Shown here piece by piece: positions 48,482-58,522 of a DNA stretch of 64,000 nucleotides. This stretch comes from Methanobacterium sp. PtaB.Bin024. GTDB lineage: Archaea; Methanobacteriota; Methanobacteria; Methanobacteriales; Methanobacteriaceae. Position numbers and translations under genes: made by a program. Every line of letters begins with the position of its first letter. Position 1 is the stretch's first letter. Location of the stretch: assembly GCA_002067065.1 (NCBI GenBank), contig MVPY01000038.1, forward strand, positions 3,155 through 67,154, given 5' to 3'. The notes below the pieces were generated by a model. That model was not told where the DNA came from and did not search any database. It saw only the letters and a list, made by a program, of their open reading frames with translations.

Positions 48482-49315
48482 TTAAATAACGAATTCGTGA
48501 CCCAGACCCACCTTAACCTGCGGATACACCTTTAAAAATTCAATTATTTTCTCCAGTGTTTCCTGTGCCTTCTCCACACTCCAAGTGTAATCACTGGATG
48601 TTACACCTAATTCCAGGTTTTCATGAATGAAGGCTGCATCCATAGCAAGCAATATAGGTCCATCAATGGAATTTACAAGAAAAGAAACATGCCATGGTGT
48701 GTGTCCAGGAGTTAATATGGCCCATAATGATCCATCGCCCAGAAGATCCACACTGGGACCCAGAGGAGGCATATAATTGGCCTGGGAAAAGTCGATTCCA
48801 TATAATTCTTCCAGTCCTTCCAGGAAATCACCATGAATTTCTGGATGATATTCACCATATTCTCCCTTAACTATTACATAGGGAATGTTTTTTGGAAGTT
48901 CCCTCACCCCTGCTGCGTGATCAGCATGTAAATGGCTTAAAAAAACCATTTTTAAATGAATTCCATTTTGCTTGATGTGTTTGGCTATATTTTCGCCCTT
49001 TTTCTGTTGGAATTCATCTACATCTGTGCCGTCCAGTCCCCCTTTCGGATTCATGGCGTAGGAAGCGTCAAGCCCTGTATCTAAAAGAAAATCACCCTTC
49101 TTATCATGGTGCACCCAGTGGGCCAGTATGGGAACTTCCATTTCCTTATCAATGATATTTATGGTACTGGGATGATCAGGATTAATGGTTCCCTTTCTGT
49201 TGATTATCACTGAGCCTGTCTTGAAACTTTGAACACTGATAGGACGTGGATTCTGAAAAACTTCCTCCCATTCAATATTCTTCCTTTTTTTATATGGAAA
49301 TTCTCTGAGTTTCAT
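48482..49315 (-). CDS. Metallo-beta-lactamase fold hydrolase (lactonase-like)
   Basis: A 277-aa enzyme: FLLDTGLDASYAMNP, the metal motif FLSHLHADHAAGVRELP (HxHxDH), LTPGHTPWHVSFLV, AMDAAFIHENLELG (bridging Asp) and GLGHEF at the end (last His). These are the seven ligands of a dinuclear zinc or iron site. The spacing fits the N-acyl-homoserine-lactonase/AttM subgroup, but the substrate is not proven. It lacks a signal peptide, so it acts in the cytoplasm. It is convergent with the methyltransferase gene (19 bases between stops). Confidence 0.88.
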   Translation of the reverse strand: MKLREFPYKKRKNIEWEEVFQNPRPISVQSFKTGSVIINRKGTINPDHPSTINIIDKEMEVPILAHWVHHDKKGDFLLDTGLDASYAMNPKGGLDGTDVDEFQQKKGENIAKHIKQNGIHLKMVFLSHLHADHAAGVRELPKNIPYVIVKGEYGEYHPEIHGDFLEGLEELYGIDFSQANYMPPLGPSVDLLGDGSLWAILTPGHTPWHVSFLVNSIDGPILLAMDAAFIHENLELGVTSSDYTWSVEKAQETLEKIIEFLKVYPQVKVGLGHEFVI

Positions 49316-49373
49316 GAAAAAATCAATATTTTATGGGAACCCTTTGCACTGAGTTCCCAATTTTCACAGTAAA

Positions 49374-50987
<1,614 letters not shown>

Positions 50988-51055
50988 GAAATCACAACCG
51001 ATCCTTTTCCAATAATTTTATCATTATTATTGATGATTAATGAATATATGGAGAG

Positions 51056-51067
51056 CATATATAAATT
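51056..51067 (-). promoter_or_regulatory. TATA box of symporter copy 2
   Basis: The minus strand reads AATAATTTATATATGCTC, a typical archaeal TATA element, about 70-80 bases before ATG 50987. The rest of the gap 50988-51290 shows no gene or structured element. Confidence 0.55.
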
Positions 51068-51290
51068 ATTAAGATATTAGTTGTTGAAAAAAAATGGAAG
51101 TATGACTTAACCATTGAAAATGGACCATTGCACTTATCTACCAAATTTAAATAATGCTTAGGTTCAAACTCTTTCATATTCCTTAGTTTAATAAGTATTA
51201 AGGATAATTACCTTTAGACTAAATCAGTAAAGATTAATTACCCCTAAACTAAATGAGTAAATAAAATAATTAATTAACGGTAGTGAGATT

Positions 51291-52154
51291 TTGAGCGAGA
51301 ATGGCCCCCCAAAACTGAGGAGACCTGGAAGTGACAGTGAAAAAAAGGGTTCTGGCAAGTTCAAGAAAACAGAAACCAATATTAAGGATGCTATAGATTC
51401 TCTTAATATTAAAAAAAAGAAGACTGACATTTCTAATAAGGTTTCTTCCCTTAAATCGAAATCTAAAAAGAATAAAGAGAAAAAGGAAGGGCCTTTGAAA
51501 CTCAAAATACCTGGAGCTGAAAAGGAACCAGAAACCAAATCTGATACCCTTAAAAAAAATGTTAAATATATTCTAAGGGAAAAACCATTATTAGGCCTTA
51601 TAGGCCTCATTATTCTAATTATTATAATAGCCACCGCTGCAATGTGGGCTATGGATGATAAAAACATCATAAGCCCAAACAATATCACCAACAACCAGAC
51701 TAACACCATTAAAAATCATTATTCTGACGGGAACATATCCTTTGATTATCCAGAAGGTTGGAATGTAACCCCTAACAATAGCAGTACTAGCAGCAGTCAA
51801 TTTAATCTTATAGTTACTGTTTCCAAAGATGAGAATAACAGTTTATCCATCTTTGAAGAGAATCTGGGAACCCAAAACTTTACATATAGTGTTGCTTCCT
51901 GGAGGGCAAACATTATAGAGAATGGTTTGATCTACTATGAAGGTGATCTAACTGTAGATAACTCTAGTGCTTATGAATTTATGGCCAACTACAAACCTGG
52001 GGATAAAGTTTTCACCATTAGGGGGATAGCCTTCCAAAAGAACAATACGGGTTATTATCTAATGTTTGTCTTTGATGATGCTCTTTTGAATTACAAAAAC
52101 GAAATGGATAAAGTTATAAACAGTTTTCACGTAACTGAATCAACAACACAATGA
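51291..52154 (+). CDS. Single-pass membrane protein with extracytoplasmic PsbP-like domain
   Basis: A 287-aa protein. About 95 residues of Lys/Ser-rich cytoplasmic sequence precede one membrane helix (LLGLIGLIILIIIIATAAMW). Then comes an outer domain with HYSDGNISFDYPEGWNVTPN and an ending FDDALLNYKNEMDKVINSFH, the pattern of PsbP-like/DUF1795 lipoprotein domains in methanogens. Six or more N-glycosylation sequons occur after the helix (NNIT, NQT, NNS, NFT). The start is TTG 51291 after GGTAGTGAG. Function is unknown. It lies just upstream of paaK on the same strand (22 bases between stop and the next possible start), but a functional link is not evident. Confidence 0.82.
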   Translation: MSENGPPKLRRPGSDSEKKGSGKFKKTETNIKDAIDSLNIKKKKTDISNKVSSLKSKSKKNKEKKEGPLKLKIPGAEKEPETKSDTLKKNVKYILREKPLLGLIGLIILIIIIATAAMWAMDDKNIISPNNITNNQTNTIKNHYSDGNISFDYPEGWNVTPNNSSTSSSQFNLIVTVSKDENNSLSIFEENLGTQNFTYSVASWRANIIENGLIYYEGDLTVDNSSAYEFMANYKPGDKVFTIRGIAFQKNNTGYYLMFVFDDALLNYKNEMDKVINSFHVTESTTQ

Positions 52155-52194
52155 ATATGATGAATATTTAAGGGAAGTGACCAGGAGATTGAAT

Positions 52195-53493
52195 ATGATC
52201 TGGAATGAAGAAATCGAATGCATGCCACCAGATGAAATGAAAAAACTTCAGCTTAAAAGATTACAGGATACAGTTAAAAGAGCCTATGAAAATGTGCCTT
52301 ATTACAAGAAACGTTTTGATGAAGAAGGTATTAAACCAGAGGATATCAAAACCCTGGATGATATCCAGAAACTTCCCCTAACCACCAAAGATGATCTTCG
52401 CGCTGCCTATCCCTTTGGAATGTTTGCAGTTCCACGGCGAGAGATTGTGGAAGTCCACACTTCCTCTGGGACCACAGGAAAACCTACTGTATCTGGATAC
52501 ACCAGAGAAGACATCAAAATATGGAGTGAAGTCATGGCCCGTGGTTTGACCATGTTTGGACTTACCGAAGATGACATCATCCAGAACACCCATGGTTATG
52601 GCCTTTTCACCGGTGGTTTCGGAGTTCATTACGGTGCACAAAATATAGGGGCTACTGTGATCCCTATTTCAACTGGACAGACCCGTAGACAGATCGAAAT
52701 AATGAAAGACTTCGGTACTACTGTTTTAATAGTAACTCCATCCTATGGACTTTATCTGGCAGAAGTAGTGGAGGATGAAGGTTTTACCAAAGAAGATCTT
52801 AGTCTGAAATCTATAGGTTTTGGAGCTGAAATGTGGACTGAAGAAATGAGGCAGGAACTTCAAAAGCGTTTTGATGCACCAGCATACAATATTTATGGTC
52901 TTACCGAGATCATGGGGCCTGGAATCGCTCTTGAATGTTCTGAACAGGATGGTTTGCATGTGATGGAGGACCATTTCTATCCAGAGATTATAGATTCAGA
53001 AACCACGGAAGTTCTTGGGGATGGAGAAAAAGGGGAACTTGTTCTGACCACTTTAACCCGGCATGGGATGCCCATTATTCGTTTTAGAACCAAAGACGTG
53101 ACCAGTCTGAAAAGTGAGACCTGTCCCTGTGGCAGGAGTCACAGGAAAATTGACCGGATCACTGGAAGAACTGATGATATGCTTAAGATTCGTGGAGTGG
53201 CTGTATTCCCATCCCAAATCGAGAAGGCACTCTTGAAGATGGATGGTATTGAACCCCATTATCAGATAATCGCCACCAGACCACAACACCTAGATGAACT
53301 TGAAGTTCGAGTGGAAACATCACCTCAACTCTTTTCTGATGAAGTAAAAGAATTGGTGGGAATCAAAAAGAAAATAGAGGATCTTATACATAATGAAATC
53401 GGTTTAAGAGTTCAAGTTACTCTCGTAGAACCAAAAACTCTGCCTCGTAGTGAAGGTAAAGCTGTAAGGGTTATTGATAAAAGAGAATTGTGA
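52195..53493 (+). CDS. paaK: Phenylacetate-CoA ligase (aryl-acid CoA ligase)
   Basis: A 432-aa adenylate-forming enzyme of the short PaaK type: VPYYKKRFDEEGIKPEDIKT, the P-loop VHTSSGTTGKPTVSGYT, NIYGLTEIMGPGIALEC (adenine pocket) and FRTKDVTSLKSETCPCGRSH with a CxC pair, plus the C-terminal hinge RTDDMLKIRGVAVFPSQIE. It ligates phenylacetate, indoleacetate or a similar acid to CoA using ATP. In methanogens this supplies aryl-acetyl-CoA for reductive carboxylation to aromatic 2-oxo acids. AGGAG precedes ATG 52195. The ACT gene follows after 12 bases and iorBA lies nearby, which supports this role. Confidence 0.94.
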   Translation: MIWNEEIECMPPDEMKKLQLKRLQDTVKRAYENVPYYKKRFDEEGIKPEDIKTLDDIQKLPLTTKDDLRAAYPFGMFAVPRREIVEVHTSSGTTGKPTVSGYTREDIKIWSEVMARGLTMFGLTEDDIIQNTHGYGLFTGGFGVHYGAQNIGATVIPISTGQTRRQIEIMKDFGTTVLIVTPSYGLYLAEVVEDEGFTKEDLSLKSIGFGAEMWTEEMRQELQKRFDAPAYNIYGLTEIMGPGIALECSEQDGLHVMEDHFYPEIIDSETTEVLGDGEKGELVLTTLTRHGMPIIRFRTKDVTSLKSETCPCGRSHRKIDRITGRTDDMLKIRGVAVFPSQIEKALLKMDGIEPHYQIIATRPQHLDELEVRVETSPQLFSDEVKELVGIKKKIEDLIHNEIGLRVQVTLVEPKTLPRSEGKAVRVIDKREL

Positions 53494-53505
53494 AGGGGGA
53501 TTAAT

Positions 53506-53937
<432 letters not shown>

Positions 53938-54144
53938 ACTGAAGATATACTCCCTAGGTCAATGGTTTTGTTAAACTGTTGACATGAACCTTTATTTTTT
54001 AATAATTCTTTTTTATGATTTTTTTAAACCTCTAATAGATTTTTCTGTTTTTTTCTAGGTTTTCCATGTTATTATCCTGAACTACTTATCCTAACCTAAT
54101 TTATATCTTTTTATTTTACATCTGGTGTGAAATGGTTTTGAATA

Positions 54145-54945
54145 TTATTCCTTTTCTGTAAACAGTTTAATGGAGGTGAATATTAATAATGCACCTAATA
54201 TGATTTTTAACAACTCTGAAGGAGCATATATAACTAAAAATGCGCCGATTGAAGCGCCTATTATAGAGGCTATTCCCATGGGCACGACTAAAGAACTGAT
54301 TTCTGATTTTACAGAATACATTTTGTTACGAGTATGTCTAGTAATTCCCACAACCATGGTGGGTAAGCTGATGATTAGACTCATTGTACCTGCTAATTTG
54401 ACATCTATCCCAAAAATTAGGATTAATATTGGAATTATAACCTCTCCACCAGCAACCCCTAAAAGGCTACTTATAACCCCAATTAATAATCCACATAATA
54501 CTGCTACAATCAACTCTATATACAAGCTGCTAAATGTTATTCCCATCGAACCGAATGTGATGAAGCTTTCACTGATAAGTAGCAGCCCCATAACTAAAAG
54601 GAGTATTAACAGTACTTTTTTAAACAGAACATCCGATATTTTAGTGGACATTCCTATTCCATAGTAAGCACCAGTAGTAGAACCTACAATAATTGCAACC
54701 ATTAACAAGATTTGGGGAAGAATAATGGAAATATCAAAATTATTCATTCTAAAAAAAATAGCCGATAAGACTGTGATTAAGCTTATCAACATATTTAATG
54801 CCACTGCTCTTTTAGCAGGTTTATTAAAGGTCTTCAATAAGAAAGGCAGTCTGAATTCAGCCCCACCTAAACCTATTAAACCACCTAAACAGCCAATAGG
54901 TGCTCCTATGGCGAACGATAAAAGAGATGTTTTTTTACTATCCAT
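54145..54945 (-). CDS. TauE/SafE family permease
   Basis: A 266-aa membrane protein with eight helices. It shows the two-fold TauE repeat: GAPIGCLGGLIGLGGAEFRLPFL in the first half and GVISSLLGVAGGEVIIPILI in the second (glycine-rich G-x-x-GGE-like elbows). The family exports sulfite, sulfoacetate or other organosulfonates and related anions; the substrate here is unknown. It interrupts the aryl-acid genes and is on the opposite strand to paaK-ACT. A 30-bp tandem repeat lies 57 bases upstream of its start, within its promoter region. Confidence 0.9.
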   Translation of the reverse strand: MDSKKTSLLSFAIGAPIGCLGGLIGLGGAEFRLPFLLKTFNKPAKRAVALNMLISLITVLSAIFFRMNNFDISIILPQILLMVAIIVGSTTGAYYGIGMSTKISDVLFKKVLLILLLVMGLLLISESFITFGSMGITFSSLYIELIVAVLCGLLIGVISSLLGVAGGEVIIPILILIFGIDVKLAGTMSLIISLPTMVVGITRHTRNKMYSVKSEISSLVVPMGIASIIGASIGAFLVIYAPSELLKIILGALLIFTSIKLFTEKE

Positions 54946-55001
54946 TCTGTATACCTCTACATGTAACTCATATTTTTTCTCTGATTAACCACTGCTTTTT
55001 A

Positions 55002-55077
55002 AGTTATCTATGATTATATTAGTTTTCAAATAGTTATCTATGATTATATTAGTTTTCAAATAGTTATCTATGATTAT
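55002..55077. repeat. 30-bp tandem repeat, about 2.5 copies
   Basis: The unit AGTTATCTATGATTATATTA plus ten further bases (ending TTCAAAT) begins at 55002, 55032 and 55062; the third copy is cut after about 16 bases. The full copies are identical. The array lies just upstream of the TauE gene start (54945) and contains possible TATA elements in each unit. The remaining gap 55078-55237 is AT-rich with nothing else. Confidence 0.93.
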
Positions 55078-55237
55078 TGATATATAACACTACTCCAATC
55101 TAAATTATCCATTTAAAATCATCATTTTTGTTTGTTAATTCCACCCGTCCTTCAATGAAACTTAAAATAAAATATGCCTAAAATATTGCTTAATATAATC
55201 AATATGACGATTTAGACTTTTTTCTAAAAAATGAAGT

Positions 55238-55735
55238 TCATGAGTTGTTAACTGTAAATAAAAAGTCCTCAACATCATCAATAAATTTCAGTGTCCCTAT
55301 CTCTATTTGCTCTGTTAAATCATCTAAGTCACTGAAATCTGGATCTTCAACTAAAACATGTTCTACAATAGAATCAATACCTTTTATAGTTGGTGGAATA
55401 TGATATTTATCCCAATCGTCCTCTTTAAACAGTTTCCAGTATTCGTTTTGAACTTTTTTATTAGATCCTGCTAGCCAAACTTCAAATCTGAAGGTTTCAT
55501 GAATAAAAACTATGGCAACCTTCAATTTTCGATGTTTCAATGATTCTGGGGAGAAAGAAAAGTATGTCATGTCCATGTATCCCTGATAAATGCTGGATAC
55601 TGAATATTCAGGATATTTATTCTTAAAATGTGTTCTTAAATCCCTTATGTATCCCATCAACCCTCTATAGGCCTCCTGGATATGACCCTTCTCCAATTGA
55701 TTTCTGTATTCCTGCATATATTCATGAAATTCCAT
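55238..55735 (-). CDS. Hypothetical protein, 165 aa
   Basis: A soluble protein, mixed helical (MEFHEYMQEYRNQLEKGHIQ) and beta (LKVAIVFIHETFRFEVWLAG), with a very acidic C-terminal third (EDDWDKYHIPPTIKGIDSIV). It looks like a whole conserved domain, but I do not recognise the family with confidence. GGGGGTT precedes ATG 55735; the longer start at 55747 lies within that site. It follows iorB (start of iorB at 56374, stop 55775) by 39 bases on the same strand and may be part of that transcript. Confidence 0.72.
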   Translation of the reverse strand: MEFHEYMQEYRNQLEKGHIQEAYRGLMGYIRDLRTHFKNKYPEYSVSSIYQGYMDMTYFSFSPESLKHRKLKVAIVFIHETFRFEVWLAGSNKKVQNEYWKLFKEDDWDKYHIPPTIKGIDSIVEHVLVEDPDFSDLDDLTEQIEIGTLKFIDDVEDFLFTVNNS

Positions 55736-55774
55736 ATTAACCCCCACAACCTAAGATATGATTTTCATAGATTC

Positions 55775-56374
55775 CTATTTAATTTGCTGTGAACAATACC
55801 TAAACCCTTCCTCAAATGCCTTCATGTTTATGGGAATACTCCTTTCTGGCAGGTTATCCTGCATTGATTCTATGATTATTTCCTTATCAAGTGGGAATGC
55901 TGGTACTGCTGCTGCACCACCCAACATGACCATGTTCAAAGATAGGATATGGCCTGCTTTCTTGGCAATATCCTCTGCATCCATGGCAATGACCTTCTTT
56001 GTTTGAGACTGGAGTTCACCTAAAATGGTGGATAAATCTGGATAAGGATGTTCACTTTGCCTGATATTGAAGGGATAGATTGGTGCAGTGTTCATAACCA
56101 CATAACTGTTTTCGTTTACCATGTTGATGGCCCTCAATGCCTCTAATGGTTCAAATGCCAGGAGAAGATCCGCACCTCCTTGTTCAATAAGTGGGCTGTA
56201 TGATTTGCCGATTTTCATCTGGGTGGATACCACCCCTCCCCTCTGTGACATGCCGTGTATTTCACCCACCACCACAGGTAAACCTTTTTTCATGGCAGAT
56301 TCACCTAGGATGACTGAAGTTTTGATGATTCCCTGGCCACCTACACCAGAAATGTAAATAGGGTACGGCTTCAT
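55775..56374 (-). CDS. iorB: Indolepyruvate ferredoxin oxidoreductase, beta subunit
   Basis: A 199-aa gamma-type 2-oxoacid oxidoreductase domain: YPIYISGVGGQGIIKTSVIL near the N-terminus, EIHGMSQRGGVVSTQMKIGK (the conserved RGG) and LAFEPLEALRAINMVN. With IorA it converts aryl-pyruvates reversibly to aryl-acetyl-CoA, reducing ferredoxin; in methanogens it also runs toward amino-acid synthesis. ATG 56374 lies 2 bases after the iorA stop, so the two are coupled. Confidence 0.95.
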   Translation of the reverse strand: MKPYPIYISGVGGQGIIKTSVILGESAMKKGLPVVVGEIHGMSQRGGVVSTQMKIGKSYSPLIEQGGADLLLAFEPLEALRAINMVNENSYVVMNTAPIYPFNIRQSEHPYPDLSTILGELQSQTKKVIAMDAEDIAKKAGHILSLNMVMLGGAAAVPAFPLDKEIIIESMQDNLPERSIPINMKAFEEGFRYCSQQIK

Positions 56375-56376
56375 TG

Positions 56377-58257
56377 TTATTCCTCCTCCCCTGCTTTATC
56401 TATTCTTTTAGCCCTTATGGCCTTTTCTGGACATGTCTGGACACATACATTACATTTTCTGCACATCAATGGATCGATCCTTATCTTTCCATCATCACGA
56501 GTGTAAATAGCTGGACAGGTCAGTTCCATGACACAAGTATTGCAATTGATACATTTATCATCCTGAACCTGGATGATAACATTTTTACCCCTCTCAGCAC
56601 GGCTCTTAATTAACATGCAGGGGTATTGGGATATGACCACAGCCACTCCTTCAAACTGGAGGGCTTTTTCGAAGGTTTCCTGCGATTTTTTAACATTGAG
56701 GGGATTGATGGTCTCCACGAATTCCACACCACAGGCTTTTACAATGTCTGGTATGGACATTTCCGGTGCTTCCAGTCCCATACCATCCACTGGTAAGCCG
56801 GGGTGCGGCTGGCCACCAGTCATGGCTGTGGTACGGTTGTCCAGGATCACCAGTACGAAATGATTTTTATTGTGAACTGCGTTAATGAGTGGTGGTATTC
56901 CTGCATGGAAAAAGGTGGAGTCACCTATAAAGCTCACTACAGCCTGGTCTGTGGCCTTGGAAAACCCGCAACTGGTTCCAATGGATGAACCCATGGATAA
57001 AAGGTAATCTGCCACTTCATAAGGTGATTCAATACCCAGAGTGTAGCAGCCAATATCTGTGGGGAATATGAGATCATCAATGCCTAAGTTGGCTGCTGTT
57101 TGCTTAACCTCGAAGTATGCAGCACGATGAGGGCAGCCCGGGCAGAGAGTAGGGGGTCGGTTGGGAAGTCCTATAGATGTGTGAGAAGTTCCTTTATGAG
57201 ATAGTTCCACACCCATCATCCTGCCGAACCCTTCCAATACAATGTCAGGGTTGAACTCATATATCATGGGAAGAGTTCCATCTAATTTACCATGCACTCT
57301 CTTTTTAAGTCCATGTTTGCCTATAACTGCCAGTACTTCTTTTTCCATTACAGGGTCAACTTCTTCCACCACTAAAACCCGTTCCACATTTTCCAAAAAC
57401 TCCAGTACCTTTTTTTCAGGGAAGGGATAAGTGAAAGTTAGTTTAAGGATGTTGACTGGTAATTCATTCTCTTCCACCACATCCATAGCATAATTGAAGG
57501 CACTGCCACTGGTGATGATTCCAATGTGACCTCCTTGATCATAAACCTGATTCAAGGAGGAATTATTGGATAAAACCGTGATTTTGTCCATTTTCTCCAC
57601 CAAATTTTTGTGCATTATCCTGGCTGCAGCTGGGACTGGCACGAAACGCTGTGGATCCTTATCAAAGTGGCCTTTTCCCTTAATCTTGGTTAATGGGCCA
57701 AATTCCACCACACTTCTCATATGGGAAACCCGAGTAGTGGTGCGTAGAATAATGGGTATTTCAAATTCTTCAGATAATTGGTAGGCGTATTTCATAAGGT
57801 CCTTTACTTCCTGGGGATTTGAAGCCTCCAGGAGGGGTATGTTGGCCAGTCGTGCATAGTGACGGTTGTCCTGTTCGTTTTGGGATGAGAATATGGATGG
57901 GTCGTCTGCAGTTAGTATCACCATTCCTCCACGAACACTGGTGTAGGCCAGGCTCACAAGGGAGTCTGCGGCCACATTTACCCCTACATGTTTCATGAAG
58001 GTGAATGATCTGAGTCCTGATGCTGCTGCTGCGGCTGATACTTCCAGGGCCACCTTTTCGTTAATAGAGAATTCAAAGTACATCCCTGCATCATGAGCAA
58101 GGACTGATAAAACATCTCCAATCTCTGAAGAGGGCGTTCCAGGATAGGTGCTGGCCACAGCTACACCTGCTTCCAGGGCACCACGTACTGCCGCTTCATT
58201 ACCCATTAAGAATAGTTTATCCTTATTGTGTCTAGTGAGAATTTCTTTGATGTTCAT
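56377..58257 (-). CDS. iorA: Indolepyruvate ferredoxin oxidoreductase, alpha subunit
   Basis: A 626-aa subunit: the N-terminal pyrimidine-binding domain (YPGTPSSEIGDVLSVLAHDA), the TPP-binding domain (LCPGCPHRAAYFEVKQTAAN; GDSTFFHAGIPPLINAVHNK) and a C-terminal 2[4Fe-4S] ferredoxin (CINCNTCVMELTCP; CRKCNVCVQTCP). It oxidises aryl-pyruvates, such as indolepyruvate and phenylpyruvate, to aryl-acetyl-CoA with ferredoxin as acceptor. GGAGAT precedes ATG 58257. It heads the iorAB operon. With paaK it lets the cell interconvert aryl acids and aromatic amino acids. Confidence 0.96.
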   Translation of the reverse strand: MNIKEILTRHNKDKLFLMGNEAAVRGALEAGVAVASTYPGTPSSEIGDVLSVLAHDAGMYFEFSINEKVALEVSAAAAASGLRSFTFMKHVGVNVAADSLVSLAYTSVRGGMVILTADDPSIFSSQNEQDNRHYARLANIPLLEASNPQEVKDLMKYAYQLSEEFEIPIILRTTTRVSHMRSVVEFGPLTKIKGKGHFDKDPQRFVPVPAAARIMHKNLVEKMDKITVLSNNSSLNQVYDQGGHIGIITSGSAFNYAMDVVEENELPVNILKLTFTYPFPEKKVLEFLENVERVLVVEEVDPVMEKEVLAVIGKHGLKKRVHGKLDGTLPMIYEFNPDIVLEGFGRMMGVELSHKGTSHTSIGLPNRPPTLCPGCPHRAAYFEVKQTAANLGIDDLIFPTDIGCYTLGIESPYEVADYLLSMGSSIGTSCGFSKATDQAVVSFIGDSTFFHAGIPPLINAVHNKNHFVLVILDNRTTAMTGGQPHPGLPVDGMGLEAPEMSIPDIVKACGVEFVETINPLNVKKSQETFEKALQFEGVAVVISQYPCMLIKSRAERGKNVIIQVQDDKCINCNTCVMELTCPAIYTRDDGKIRIDPLMCRKCNVCVQTCPEKAIRAKRIDKAGEEE

Positions 58258-58522
58258 GTTATCTCCCTAATTAGTATAAAATGACGGTTCATTCCATATA
58301 ATAATGACTATTTACTTATTATAATGATCTTATTCCAAATTTGAATACACATGCAGAGTTATTAACGTATAAGTCATTTAAACACTGACAGTTAGACATG
58401 TAAATAGAATAGTAATGTATCTAATATTATAATATTTAGTTTTAGGTTTCAACTTTTAAAGGTTTTTTGATGTATTATATAATCTAAATGTTTTCACTGA
58501 TGACATATCTATACACAAAAAA

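Noticed and set aside
51224..51709. A 161-codon hydrophobic frame antisense to the PsbP-like protein gene
   Set aside because: It mirrors the Lys-rich region of the real gene; the sense frame has a start site, membrane helix and sequon pattern.
55002..55077. CRISPR-like array at the 30-bp repeats
   Set aside because: Units are directly adjacent without spacers and no cas genes are present.
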